Shown here: piece after piece, positions 1 to 9,571 of the stretch
Layout: every line of letters starts with the position of its first letter
Numbering within the stretch: the stretch's first letter is position 1
Source of the DNA: an uncultured Pelagibacteraceae bacterium
GTDB taxonomy: Bacteria; Pseudomonadota; Alphaproteobacteria; Pelagibacterales; Pelagibacteraceae
Assembly (NCBI GenBank): GCA_902588595.1
Contig: CACIPT010000004.1
Coordinates: forward strand, 1-57,480
DNA: 57,480 nt
Direction of reading: 5' to 3'
Notes under the pieces: generated by a model
What the model was told of the DNA's origin: nothing
What the model saw: the letters and a program-made list of their open reading frames with translations, nothing else
Database searches by the model: none
Made by a program: the position numbers and the translations under genes

Positions 1-23
1 TTCCCTACACAATTTATAAAAAG

Positions 24-689
24 TTATCCCTTTTTATAATGAATTATTTTATCTAAGATTTTACTCATCTCAGTAGACGAAAGAATCTTAGGCTTTCCTA
101 ACTTTAATGCAATTATGTATTGATGACAAATATTTTCTATCTCTTGTGCTAATTCAAAAGCTTGTTTTAAAGTTCCTCCGATTGTTAACTGTCCATGATT
201 TGACATAAGACAACCTTTTCTCTTTTCTAAAGCTTTAATAATATTTATTGATAAATCTGGTGTACCAAAAGTTGCATATTCTGCACATTTAATATCATCT
301 CCACCTGCTAGAGCGACCATATAATGAAAAGCAGGAATTGGTTTACCATGAGTTGAAACTGCAGTCGCATGAGGAGAGTGAGCATGAACAATTGCTTTTG
401 CTTCTCTTTTTTTTATATAAACATCTTGATGAAAACGCCATTCAGATGATGGATTTAATCCTGAATTAAACATTTTTAGATTGTCGTATTTTTCATTTAA
501 AGCAAGAAAAACTATATCTTCTGGCTTAAGAGTTTCATATTTAATTCCAGAAGGTGTTAAAAGAAATCCTTCAACGTCATTTTCTATTACCCTTATTGAG
601 AGATTTCCTGATCGAAGCGGAGATAAATTTGTAGTATTAAACTTAAGTGCAAATTTAATTATATCTTCTCTTTCTTTTATATTTTTCAT
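24..689 (-). CDS. class II aldolase/adducin family protein (candidate 5-methylthioribulose/5-deoxyribulose-1-phosphate aldolase, Ald2-like)
   Basis: Protein has class II aldolase-type motifs (GNLSIR, HAHSPHATAVS, SNHGQLTIG); start overlaps stop of mtnA. Confidence 0.8.
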   Translation of the reverse strand: MKNIKEREDIIKFALKFNTTNLSPLRSGNLSIRVIENDVEGFLLTPSGIKYETLKPEDIVFLALNEKYDNLKMFNSGLNPSSEWRFHQDVYIKKREAKAIVHAHSPHATAVSTHGKPIPAFHYMVALAGGDDIKCAEYATFGTPDLSINIIKALEKRKGCLMSNHGQLTIGGTLKQAFELAQEIENICHQYIIALKLGKPKILSSTEMSKILDKIIHYKKG

Positions 690-1756
690 TTAAATAGATC
701 TTTCAATCCTTTTTCAGATGCTTCACATACACCTTTTTCAGTAATCAATCCTGTAACATATTTAGCAGGTGTTATGTCAAAAGCTAAATTCATTGATTTA
801 CTTTTTTTTGGATATATTTTTACTTTTTTAATATTTCCATTTTCATCCAATCCTTCTATATGAGATAGTTCTTCTGAATTCCTCTCTTCTATTGGTATAT
901 CTTTATAATTTTTTATATCCCAATCAATTGTTGAGCTTGGTAAAGCAACATAAAAAGGAACATTATTATCTTTAGCTGCTAATGCTTTTAAATAAGTCCC
1001 AATTTTATTACAAACATCGCCGTTAGCTAACGTTCTGTCTGTTCCAACAATGCACATATCAACTTCTCCTCTTTGCATTAAAATTCCACCTGTATTATCT
1101 GCGATAATAGTATTAGATATTTCTTCTTCATTTAATTCATAAGAAGTTAAATTAGCTCCTTGGTTTCTAGGTCTTGTTTCATCAACCCAAACATGAACTG
1201 GAATTTTTTTCTTATGAGCATGATAAATTGGCGAAGTAGCTGTTCCCCAATTAATTGTTGCAAGCCAACCTGCATTACAATGAGTTAATATGTTTACTGT
1301 ATCTTTCTTTTTATTATAAATTTCTTCAATAATTTTTAATCCATTTAATCCAATATTTTCACAAAACTTTACATCTTCCTCACATATTTTTTTTGATTCA
1401 TTTAAAGCTATATTTAAAATTTCATTACTATTAACTCCTGATAACTTTTTCATCATTCTATCAACTGCCCATTTTAAATTTATAGCTGTTGGTCTAGAAT
1501 TAATTAAATCATTAGCTGATTTTTTTAAAAACGATTGATCATTGTTTTCTAAGATTGCTAAAACTAGGCCATATGCGGCTGTAGCGCCAATTAAAGGAGC
1601 TCCTCTAACTTCCATAATTTTAATTGCATTTATAGAGTCTTTTACTGTTTTGAGATCTTTAATTATAAATTGGTGCGGAAGTTTAGTTTGATCAATAATT
1701 TTTACTGTATTATTTTCAAACCAAATTGTACGGTATTCTTTTCCTTCAATTTTCAT
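686..1756 (-). CDS. mtnA: S-methyl-5-thioribose-1-phosphate isomerase
   Basis: Motifs EVRGAPLIGATAAYG, THCNAGWLAT, GTDRTLANGDVCNKIGTY typical of MtnA/eIF2B-like isomerases. Confidence 0.9.
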   Translation of the reverse strand: MKIEGKEYRTIWFENNTVKIIDQTKLPHQFIIKDLKTVKDSINAIKIMEVRGAPLIGATAAYGLVLAILENNDQSFLKKSANDLINSRPTAINLKWAVDRMMKKLSGVNSNEILNIALNESKKICEEDVKFCENIGLNGLKIIEEIYNKKKDTVNILTHCNAGWLATINWGTATSPIYHAHKKKIPVHVWVDETRPRNQGANLTSYELNEEEISNTIIADNTGGILMQRGEVDMCIVGTDRTLANGDVCNKIGTYLKALAAKDNNVPFYVALPSSTIDWDIKNYKDIPIEERNSEELSHIEGLDENGNIKKVKIYPKKSKSMNLAFDITPAKYVTGLITEKGVCEASEKGLKDLFK

Positions 1757-2625
1757 TTATTTAAAACTCTACCAGCTATAGTTTTGAGTTTATCTTTAGT
1801 TTTTTGAGTTCTTTTTTCTGGAACTGTAATTATTGCAACATCCAAACAATTGGTTGTTGGGTCTTTTGGATCAATATGATTTTCAAAATTTTCAATTAAA
1901 TTTTTAATCATACTTTTTGCTTTTTCAGCATTGCCTAAAAGAACTTTAATTACTTGCTGAACATCAACATTTTCGTGATCTGGGTGCCAACAATCATAAT
2001 CAGTTACCATTGAAACTGATGCATATCTAATTTCAGCTTCTCTTGCTAATTTAGCTTCAGGCATATTAGTCATACCAATTACATCTGCTTTCCATGATCT
2101 GTATAGATTTGACTCTGCTAGAGTTGAAAATTGTGGTCCTTCCATAACAATATATGTTCCTCCTCTTTGATATTCTATCTTTTCTTTTTTAATTGCCTCT
2201 TCACATGCATTCATTAATCCATTGGATGTTGGATGTGCCATTGATACATGAGCCACTATTTCATCGTCAAAAAAAGTTTTATTTCTTGCAAAAGTTCTGT
2301 CAATAAATTGATCAACAATTACAAACTTTCCTGGAGGTAAATCTTCTTTTAAAGAACCAACTGCTGAAACTGATACAATATCTGTTACTCCCAGTTGCTT
2401 TAAAGAATCAATATTTGCTCTAAAGTTTATATTTGATGGATTTATAAAATGACCTCTTCCATGTCTTGGTAGAAAAAAAATTTCTTTATTTTTATAATTA
2501 GTTTTTAAAATTTTATCAGATGGTTTTCCCCATGGTGTTTTTAGGTCTAATAATTCTCTTTCTTTAAATTCTTCAACATCATATAGGCCACTACCACCAA
2601 TTATTGCTAATTTATTGTTTGCCAT
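1753..2625 (-). CDS. mtnP: S-methyl-5'-thioadenosine phosphorylase
   Basis: IGGSGLYDVEEF, LPRHGRGH, GPQFSTLAESNLYRSWKADVIGMTNMPEAKLAREAEI motifs of MTAP. Confidence 0.92.
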   Translation of the reverse strand: MANNKLAIIGGSGLYDVEEFKERELLDLKTPWGKPSDKILKTNYKNKEIFFLPRHGRGHFINPSNINFRANIDSLKQLGVTDIVSVSAVGSLKEDLPPGKFVIVDQFIDRTFARNKTFFDDEIVAHVSMAHPTSNGLMNACEEAIKKEKIEYQRGGTYIVMEGPQFSTLAESNLYRSWKADVIGMTNMPEAKLAREAEIRYASVSMVTDYDCWHPDHENVDVQQVIKVLLGNAEKAKSMIKNLIENFENHIDPKDPTTNCLDVAIITVPEKRTQKTKDKLKTIAGRVLNK

Positions 2626-2666
2626 ATCAAAAAAATAATTTATTTATTTATATATCGTAATTTATT

Positions 2667-3194
2667 ATGGATTTAAAAGATTATATTAGATCAATTAAAG
2701 ACTATCCTAAAAAAGGAATTCTTTTTAGAGATATAACAACATTAATTAAAAATGAAAAAGCATTTAAAGAGTGTATTGATCAAATAGTTGAAAGAACTAA
2801 AAAATTTAAAGTAGATAAAATAGCAGCTATTGAATCAAGAGGTTTTGTTTTTGCATCTGCGGTATCATATATACTTAATAAACCATTTGTATTATTAAGA
2901 AAAAAAAATAAACTTCCTGCAGAAACTCATTCCGTAGATTTTCAGTTAGAATATGGAACAGCCACTATAGAAGTTCATAAAGACTCGATTAAAGAAAATG
3001 ATTCGGTTTTAATTATTGATGATTTAATAGCAACTGGAGGAACTGCTAATGCTGCAGCTAAGCTAGTAGAAATATCAAAAGGGTCTGTTGCAGGATTTGT
3101 TTTTGTTATAAATCTTTTTGATTTAGGTGGATGTAATAATCTAATTAAAAAAGGTCACAAAGTAGAAAATTTAATTGAATTTCCAGGACACTAG
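2667..3194 (+). CDS. apt: adenine phosphoribosyltransferase
   Basis: DLKDYIRSIKDYPKKGILFRDITTL, ESRGFVFASAV, PRPP motif VLIIDDLIATGGTA. Confidence 0.92.
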   Translation: MDLKDYIRSIKDYPKKGILFRDITTLIKNEKAFKECIDQIVERTKKFKVDKIAAIESRGFVFASAVSYILNKPFVLLRKKNKLPAETHSVDFQLEYGTATIEVHKDSIKENDSVLIIDDLIATGGTANAAAKLVEISKGSVAGFVFVINLFDLGGCNNLIKKGHKVENLIEFPGH

Positions 3195-4063
3195 TTTTTT
3201 AATCTATAGTATGATTTTTTTCCCATCATTGAATTTAATAAACCTGAAATTCTCATTTGATAGATTTTTCTTTTGTGTGAATTTATGGTTATTAAATAAT
3301 AAATAAATTTAATTTTTGCTGAAATAAAATTTGAAAAAACTTTTATAAATGCATTTAAATAACCATAATGCTTTTTATTAAAATAAAACTTTGACCACAT
3401 CCAATGCCAGTTTCTAAGATATTCTATTTCATTTTTTTGATTATTGTCTAAAGATGAAGCTCCAAGATGATCTATTAATGAATTTTTAATAATATAAATA
3501 TTTTCATTCATTTGTTTTACTCTTAAACACAAATCATCATTTTCTAAGTATAAAAAAATGTTTTCATCAAAAAATTTATTATCTTTAAATTTTGGTTTAT
3601 TTAAAATCATTGAGAAACCATCAATTGAATCTACATCAATTATATTTTCATATATTACTTTTTCATTTATAAAATTTTTATAATTTGGATAATTTAAATT
3701 ACTATGCATAGGTGATATTATTGTAAAATCTTTTAAATTTTTTGTTGCTTCAATTAGATTTTCAAATGCATCTATCTTGAAAACAACATCTGGGTTTAAA
3801 ACATAAGCGTATTGTGTTTTAGCTTTTTTAATACCAATATTATTAGATGCTCCCATACCCAAATTTTCATTCATTATGACCTCAATATTGTCATATTTAG
3901 ATTCTAAATCTTTCATTAAATTTATGTCATTTGAATTTTCTATGATAATTTTTTTTGAAACTTTTGGTAAAGAATCCATGCATTTGTAAATGACTTTATC
4001 GCTTTTAAAACAAACGATTATAAATGTAATATTATCTAGATTTAAATCCATTGAGATAAACAA
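3191..4063 (-). CDS. glycosyltransferase family 2
   Basis: N-terminal GT-A fold pattern, ENLGMGASNNIGIKKAKTQYAYVLNPDV, DENIFLYLENDDLCLRVKQ. Confidence 0.8.
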   Translation of the reverse strand: MFISMDLNLDNITFIIVCFKSDKVIYKCMDSLPKVSKKIIIENSNDINLMKDLESKYDNIEVIMNENLGMGASNNIGIKKAKTQYAYVLNPDVVFKIDAFENLIEATKNLKDFTIISPMHSNLNYPNYKNFINEKVIYENIIDVDSIDGFSMILNKPKFKDNKFFDENIFLYLENDDLCLRVKQMNENIYIIKNSLIDHLGASSLDNNQKNEIEYLRNWHWMWSKFYFNKKHYGYLNAFIKVFSNFISAKIKFIYYLITINSHKRKIYQMRISGLLNSMMGKKSYYRLKN

Positions 4064-4098
4064 GTATACTTAAAGTAAGGTTTGATGTAAAAAAAATA

Positions 4099-5121
4099 AT
4101 GCACAATATTTTAGTGACCGGCGGTCTTGGTTTTATAGGAAGTAATTTAATCAAAATTCTTTTATCAAAAAAATATAAGGTAATAAATATTGATAAAGTA
4201 AGTTACTCATCAAACTTTTATAATACTAAACCATTTTTAAACAATAAAAATTATAAATTTATCAAATGTGACATTAGAAATAAAAACAAAATTGACAAAA
4301 TATTTAAACAGTTTAAACCAAATTGTATTTTTAACCTTGCCGCTGAAACACATGTAGATAGATCAATTGATGGACCAAAAAATTTTATAAATTCAAATAT
4401 AATTGGAACATTTAATATCTTGGAATCTTTTAAAAAATATTATTTAAATAACAAAAAAACACGGTTAATTCATATTTCTACAGATGAAGTTTATGGAGAT
4501 GTTTTAAAAGGTCGTTCTAAAGAAAAAGATGCATATAGTCCTAGTTCTCCATATTCCGCTTCCAAAGCATCTTCTGACCATTTGGTCTATTCTTATATAA
4601 GAACATTCAAGATACCTGCAATTGTTACAAACTGTTCAAACAATTATGGACCGAGACAACACCCAGAAAAATTAATTCCAAAATTGATATATAATATTTT
4701 AAATAATAAAAGTTTGCCAATCTATGGTAATGGAACAAATTCTAGAGAATGGATATTTGTAGATGATCATTGTGATGCTCTGATAAAAGTATACAACAAA
4801 GGAAAAATAGGTGAATTTTACAATATAGGATCTAATTATAATATTAACAACTTGCAAGTAACTAAAAAATTATTATCTGTAGCAAAAAAAATAGTTCAAC
4901 CTGGTAAAAAAGTAAAAATTAAATTTGTCAAAGATAGACCTGGTCACGATATGAGATATGCGATTAATAGTAATAAAATTAAAAATAAACTTAAGTGGAA
5001 ACCAAAAATAAACTTTATTAAAGGTCTAGAAAAAACATTCTTATGGTATTTTAAAAATCAAAAATACTATTCAAATTTGAATAAAAAAGATATCACTAGA
5101 AGAATTGGTGTAAAAAAATGA
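4099..5121 (+). CDS. rfbB: dTDP-glucose 4,6-dehydratase
   Basis: NAD-binding GGLGFIGSNLI, ISTDEVYGDV, SPSSPYSASKASSDHLV, NNYGPRQHPEKLIP. Confidence 0.93.
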   Translation: MHNILVTGGLGFIGSNLIKILLSKKYKVINIDKVSYSSNFYNTKPFLNNKNYKFIKCDIRNKNKIDKIFKQFKPNCIFNLAAETHVDRSIDGPKNFINSNIIGTFNILESFKKYYLNNKKTRLIHISTDEVYGDVLKGRSKEKDAYSPSSPYSASKASSDHLVYSYIRTFKIPAIVTNCSNNYGPRQHPEKLIPKLIYNILNNKSLPIYGNGTNSREWIFVDDHCDALIKVYNKGKIGEFYNIGSNYNINNLQVTKKLLSVAKKIVQPGKKVKIKFVKDRPGHDMRYAINSNKIKNKLKWKPKINFIKGLEKTFLWYFKNQKYYSNLNKKDITRRIGVKK

Positions 5122-5986
5122 TAAAAAAAGGAATCATATTATCTGGAGGTATGGGCACAAGAATGAGTCCCTTAACAAAAGTGGTAAACAAACAGCTTTT
5201 GCCGATATATGACAAACCTTTAATTTATTATCCCTTATCTATTTTGATGTTAGCAAAAATTAAAGATATATTAATTATTGTAAATAAAGGTCAATTAAAT
5301 CTATATAAAAGATTATTACAAAATGGAAAAAATCTAGGCATTAAAATAACTTTTATTGAACAAAAATATCCCAAGGGATTGCCAGATGCATTTATTCTGG
5401 GAGAAAAATTTATAGGCAAAGAAAATGTAGCACTTATCTTGGGAGATAATTTTTTTTATGGGCAAAGCTTGTCTGGAAAACTTCTTGAAAGTAAAAAGTT
5501 AAAAAATGGGGCAAAGGTTTTTTTACATAGAGTTAGTAAACCAGAACTCTATGGAATTGCAAAAATAAATAAAAAAAATAAAATTGTATCAATTAAAGAA
5601 AAACCTAGAAAATATATTTCAAATTTTGCAATTACAGGACTTTATTTCTTTGACAATAAAGTAATAAAATTTTCGAAAAATTTAAAACCATCAGGGAGAA
5701 ATGAGCTTGAAATGATTTATTGAAAAAATATTTATCAGATAAAAAGCTTTCTGCAGAAATAATTGGTAGAGGTGGAGCTTGGCTGGATACAGGTTCAATA
5801 GAAGATTTTTATAAAACTAGTAATTTTGTATCATCAATAGAAAATCAACAAGGATTTAAGATAGCTTGTCTCGAAGAGATTTCTTTAAATAATAATTGGA
5901 TCAAAAAAAAAGAAATTATAAATGCAATAAAATTTTATGGTAATTGCAATTATTCAAAATATTTAAAAAACCTCATTTCTTCATGA
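5118..5986 (+). pseudogene. rfbA: glucose-1-phosphate thymidylyltransferase, split by an apparent frameshift near 5716-5722 (ORFs 5118-5723 and 5720-5986)
   Basis: First ORF has GIILSGGMGTRMSPLTKVVNKQLLPIYDKPLIYYPLS and ends GRNELEMIY*; second ORF in another frame continues with the RfbA C-terminus LKKYLSDKKLSAEIIGRGGAWLDTGS. Confidence 0.85.
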
Positions 5987-6507
5987 TTATAAAAACTAAT
6001 TTTAAAGATTTGTTTCTTATTCAGAATAAAGCTTTTAAAGATAAAAGAGGTCATTTCAAAGAATTAATAAGAGAAAATAAAATAAAAAAAAAATTTCCTT
6101 TTTTAGTAATGTCATATTCTAAAAAAAACGTTATTAGAGGTCTTCATTTACAAACAAAAAAATCTCAAGGAAAATATATATCAGTTTTAAAAGGTAAAGT
6201 TTTTGACGTTGCAGTTGACCTTAGAAAAAACTCTAAGACATATGGAAAAACCTTTTCTTGTATATTAAGTGAAAAAAATTCTAAGTCTATTTATATTCCT
6301 GCAGGTTTTGCTCATGGTTTTTGTGGATTAGATAAAGAAAATTATATTATGTACAGTTGTACTAATTACAGACATGCAAAAAGTGAAAAAACAATAAAAT
6401 ATAATGATAGTAAATTTAAAATTAAGTGGCCTATAAAAAAACCTATCGTTTCTAAAAGAGATCGATCAGCAATATCATTTACTGAATTTGAAAAGAAATA
6501 TTTATAA
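5983..6507 (+). CDS. rfbC: dTDP-4-dehydrorhamnose 3,5-epimerase family protein
   Basis: FKDKRGHFKEL, VIRGLHLQ, GKVFDVAVDLRKNSKTYGK, YIPAGFAHGF; ATG at 5983 preferred to the longer 5944 start. Confidence 0.88.
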   Translation: MIIKTNFKDLFLIQNKAFKDKRGHFKELIRENKIKKKFPFLVMSYSKKNVIRGLHLQTKKSQGKYISVLKGKVFDVAVDLRKNSKTYGKTFSCILSEKNSKSIYIPAGFAHGFCGLDKENYIMYSCTNYRHAKSEKTIKYNDSKFKIKWPIKKPIVSKRDRSAISFTEFEKKYL

Positions 6508-6513
6508 TTGAGA

Positions 6514-7359
6514 CTATTTTTTTTTTATAAAAGCAATATCATTTCCCTGTTTACCCATAAAAATTTCAATTGAATTATAATGATTTAAAAAATATTTTTT
6601 ATCTTCTTCATTAATATAAATTGAGTTAAATTCTTCATTGCTAATAACTTTATTTAATATTTGCTTAAGGGTAGGTCCTGAACAGTTTTTTCTCATATCT
6701 TCTCTTGTGTCAGGAAAATTAAGTTCTTCGACTATATATACACCTTTTGATTTTAATTTTTTAAAACACATAAATAAACAAATTATTTGGTCTTTTAAAA
6801 AATGTCCTGCGTCCTCAATTATAATATCATAGCTTAGATTATTATTAATTATTTTATCATTAATTGAATTTTCTGAACTACAGTCTATAAAAAAATTTTT
6901 TATTCTTTCTGACTTGTACCTAAAAATGTCCGGATATATATCTCCGGAATATATATTTGACTTATTTAAATAGAAAAAAATTGCAGCCATTGCATTACCA
7001 TTAAAAGATCCAAGTTCTAAAATATTACATTCAATGTTTTTATAAATTTTTAAATACTTTTCGTAAAATTCTGAGTAACCATGACCATCAATTAATTTTT
7101 TTTTTCTCTTTATAGGTTTGGGATACTGATCAAAAACTTTCTTAGCTTTATCGCTTCCAAAATACTCAAGTAAAAAATCCAATGATTTATTATTAAAACT
7201 ATCATCATTAATTTTATCAAGATTTTTTACTTTTGGTAAAAAAAACAAATTAAGCAAATAAGAAAATGGTAAAATAAAAAATATATATATTTTTAAAATA
7301 AATTTTGCTTTATCAACTCTATGCTTGTAATAAATGCTATAAAAACTGCTCAATTTCAT
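6514..7359 (-). CDS. class I SAM-dependent methyltransferase (macrocin O-methyltransferase-like)
   Basis: CNILELGSFNGNAMAA and DIIIEDAGHFLKDQI; GSDKAKKVFDQYPKPIKRKKKLIDGHGYSEFYEKYL N-terminal pattern. Confidence 0.65.
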   Translation of the reverse strand: MKLSSFYSIYYKHRVDKAKFILKIYIFFILPFSYLLNLFFLPKVKNLDKINDDSFNNKSLDFLLEYFGSDKAKKVFDQYPKPIKRKKKLIDGHGYSEFYEKYLKIYKNIECNILELGSFNGNAMAAIFFYLNKSNIYSGDIYPDIFRYKSERIKNFFIDCSSENSINDKIINNNLSYDIIIEDAGHFLKDQIICLFMCFKKLKSKGVYIVEELNFPDTREDMRKNCSGPTLKQILNKVISNEEFNSIYINEEDKKYFLNHYNSIEIFMGKQGNDIAFIKKK

Positions 7360-7440
7360 AAAATTTGTTTTAATTTAAAATTTAATATAAAGAAATATTT
7401 GTTTTATTAACATGTAAATTTATAAAATTAGAAATATATT

Positions 7441-8280
7441 TTGATGAAAATCTACTGCATAACACATAAACCAAATGATAATATTGAGAAACTAGGACTA
7501 ATTCCTGTTGGAGTTGGTAAAGGAAATTTTCCTAAAAATTATATAATTGAAAATTCTAAAGATAATATTTCAGATAAAAACTTTTGTTATTCAGAAACAT
7601 CTTTTCATTACTGGATATGGAAAAATATTCTTCCTTCTTATAATGATGAAGAATGGTTGGGAACATGTCAATATAGAAGGTATTTTGTTAAGAAAAATTT
7701 TGAAGATAAAACAAAAAATCTTACACATGGTTTCTTGAATATAAAAAATATTGATGAACTAAATCTAATTTTACAAAAAGAACCAGCTAATGAATGGAAT
7801 AATTATGACATTATTTTATGCAATCCATACAACTTATCTGGTGTAAAAAAATCTAAACTTTTAAAAAATGCTTTTAGGTCTATATTAAAAGATCCGGAAA
7901 TTCTTTTTAATAAAAAAAAACATACAATCAAACTTCATTTTGAAATGAATCATGGTTATGGAAATATTGAAAAAGCTGCAAACTTATTGCCGTCTGAAGA
8001 TAAAAATGATTTTTTAGATTATGTATCTAAAAATACTCAATTAAATGGTAATTGTATATTTTTATCTAAAAACAAAAAATTAATGAACGATTTCTATAAA
8101 AATTTATTTTCTTGGCTAACAAACTGTGAAAAGGTTTTTGGTTTTGATGGTAATAAGTATGGTACAAAGAGAATATATTCTTTCTTAACTGAAAGATATA
8201 TGCCTTTTTGGTTTTCGAAATACTCTAAGGTATTAGCGTGGCCCTGGGTCTTTTTTGATATAAGTAAATATGATAGTTAA
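7441..8280 (+). CDS. DUF4422-like glycosyltransferase
   Basis: SETSFHYWIWKN, WLGTCQYRRYF and FLTERYMPFWF match the DUF4422 pattern; polysaccharide context. Confidence 0.6.
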   Translation: MMKIYCITHKPNDNIEKLGLIPVGVGKGNFPKNYIIENSKDNISDKNFCYSETSFHYWIWKNILPSYNDEEWLGTCQYRRYFVKKNFEDKTKNLTHGFLNIKNIDELNLILQKEPANEWNNYDIILCNPYNLSGVKKSKLLKNAFRSILKDPEILFNKKKHTIKLHFEMNHGYGNIEKAANLLPSEDKNDFLDYVSKNTQLNGNCIFLSKNKKLMNDFYKNLFSWLTNCEKVFGFDGNKYGTKRIYSFLTERYMPFWFSKYSKVLAWPWVFFDISKYDS

Positions 8281-8292
8281 TTTTGATATTTT

Positions 8293-9345
8293 ATGTCTGT
8301 AGTATTAATAACAGGTTCTTGTGGTTTGGTAGGTTCAGAATCTTGTTCTTTTTTTAATAATAAAAATTTTCAAATTGTAGGTATAGATAATAATTTTAGA
8401 AAAAAATTTTTTGGTAAAGATGGTTCAACAAATTGGATTAAAAAAAAATTAAATTCTGAAATCAATAAATATAAACATTACAACATTGATATTAGAAATT
8501 TTAGTAGTTTATCAAAAGTATTTAAAAAATATGGTAATAATATAAAATTAATAATTCACGCTGCTGCTCAACCCTCTCATGATTTTGCTAAATCTAATCC
8601 AAGATTGGATTTTGATATAAATGCACTAGGAACTTTAAATTTATTAACTTTAACAGAAAAATATTGTAAGTATGCTCCGTTTATTCATATGTCTACCAAT
8701 AAAGTATATGGGGACAATCCAAACAAAATTAGTTTAAAAGAAAAAAAATTAAGATGGGATTTAAATAAAGGAAATAAGTTCTATAATGGAATTGCCGAAG
8801 ATTTTTCTTTAGATTCATGCACACATAGTTTTTTTGGAGTTTCAAAAGTTTATTCAGATTTAATTACACAAGAATACGGAAAAAATAATAAATTAAATAC
8901 TGCTATATTTAGAGCTGGATGTATTACTGGACCAAATCACTCAGGAGCAAAATTACATGGTTTCTTATCTTATTTAATCAAATCAGCTTTGACTAAAAAT
9001 TCTTATAATATTATTGGATATAAAGGAAAACAAGTAAGAGATAACATACATAGCTATGATTTGATTAATTGTTTTTGGGAATTTTTTAAAAAACCTAAAA
9101 AAGGTGAAGTATACAATATTGGTGGAGGAAGATTTTCTAACTGTTCTATATTAGAAGCTATAAAAATTGTAGAAAAATTAGAAGGAAAAAAAATAAATAT
9201 TAAATATACTAAACAAAATAGAGTTGGTGATCATATTTGGTATATTTCTAATAATTCAAAATTTAAAAAAAATTATCCAAATTGGAAACAAAAATACAAT
9301 ACATTAAAAATTATAGAAGAAATTTATAATTCTTTTAAAAATTGA
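8293..9345 (+). CDS. NAD-dependent epimerase/dehydratase (CDP-paratose 2-epimerase-like SDR)
   Basis: TGSCGLVGSESCSFF, HAAAQPSHDFA, MSTNKVYGDNPN, GCITGPNHSGAKLHGFLSYL, GYKGKQVRDNIHS. Confidence 0.8.
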   Translation: MSVVLITGSCGLVGSESCSFFNNKNFQIVGIDNNFRKKFFGKDGSTNWIKKKLNSEINKYKHYNIDIRNFSSLSKVFKKYGNNIKLIIHAAAQPSHDFAKSNPRLDFDINALGTLNLLTLTEKYCKYAPFIHMSTNKVYGDNPNKISLKEKKLRWDLNKGNKFYNGIAEDFSLDSCTHSFFGVSKVYSDLITQEYGKNNKLNTAIFRAGCITGPNHSGAKLHGFLSYLIKSALTKNSYNIIGYKGKQVRDNIHSYDLINCFWEFFKKPKKGEVYNIGGGRFSNCSILEAIKIVEKLEGKKINIKYTKQNRVGDHIWYISNNSKFKKNYPNWKQKYNTLKIIEEIYNSFKN

Positions 9346-9359
9346 ATTTAAATTATTTT

Positions 9360-9436
9360 TGGTAGCGGGAAGTGGGATCGAACCACTGACCTCGGGCTTA
9401 TGAGTCCCGCGCTCTAACCAACTGAGCTACCCCGCC
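9360..9436 (-). tRNA. tRNA-Met (CAT anticodon, probably elongator)
   Basis: Reverse complement GGCGGGGTAGCTCAGTTGGTTAGAGCGCGGGACTCATAAGCCCGAGGTCAGTGGTTCGATCCCACTTCCCGCTACCA: cloverleaf with CTCATAA anticodon loop, GGTTCGATCC T-arm, encoded CCA. Confidence 0.93.
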
Positions 9437-9571
9437 ATTACATTAAATAGACTTATAGTAGTTTTATCTAAGATTTCAATAAATTCAGAGAAAATTTTGT
9501 AATTTTTGTTTATAAAATATCAAACTTAAAAATGTAACCTAGGCATTGTATAAATATAAAAGAATATAAAT

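Noticed and set aside
5944-5982. Extended N-terminus of rfbC
   Set aside because: Overlaps the rfbA C-terminal frame; ATG at 5983 fits the family start better.
9360-9436. tRNA-Met as an integration site for a mobile island carrying the glycan genes
   Set aside because: No integrase seen and I found no direct repeat of the tRNA 3' end at the other edge of the block.
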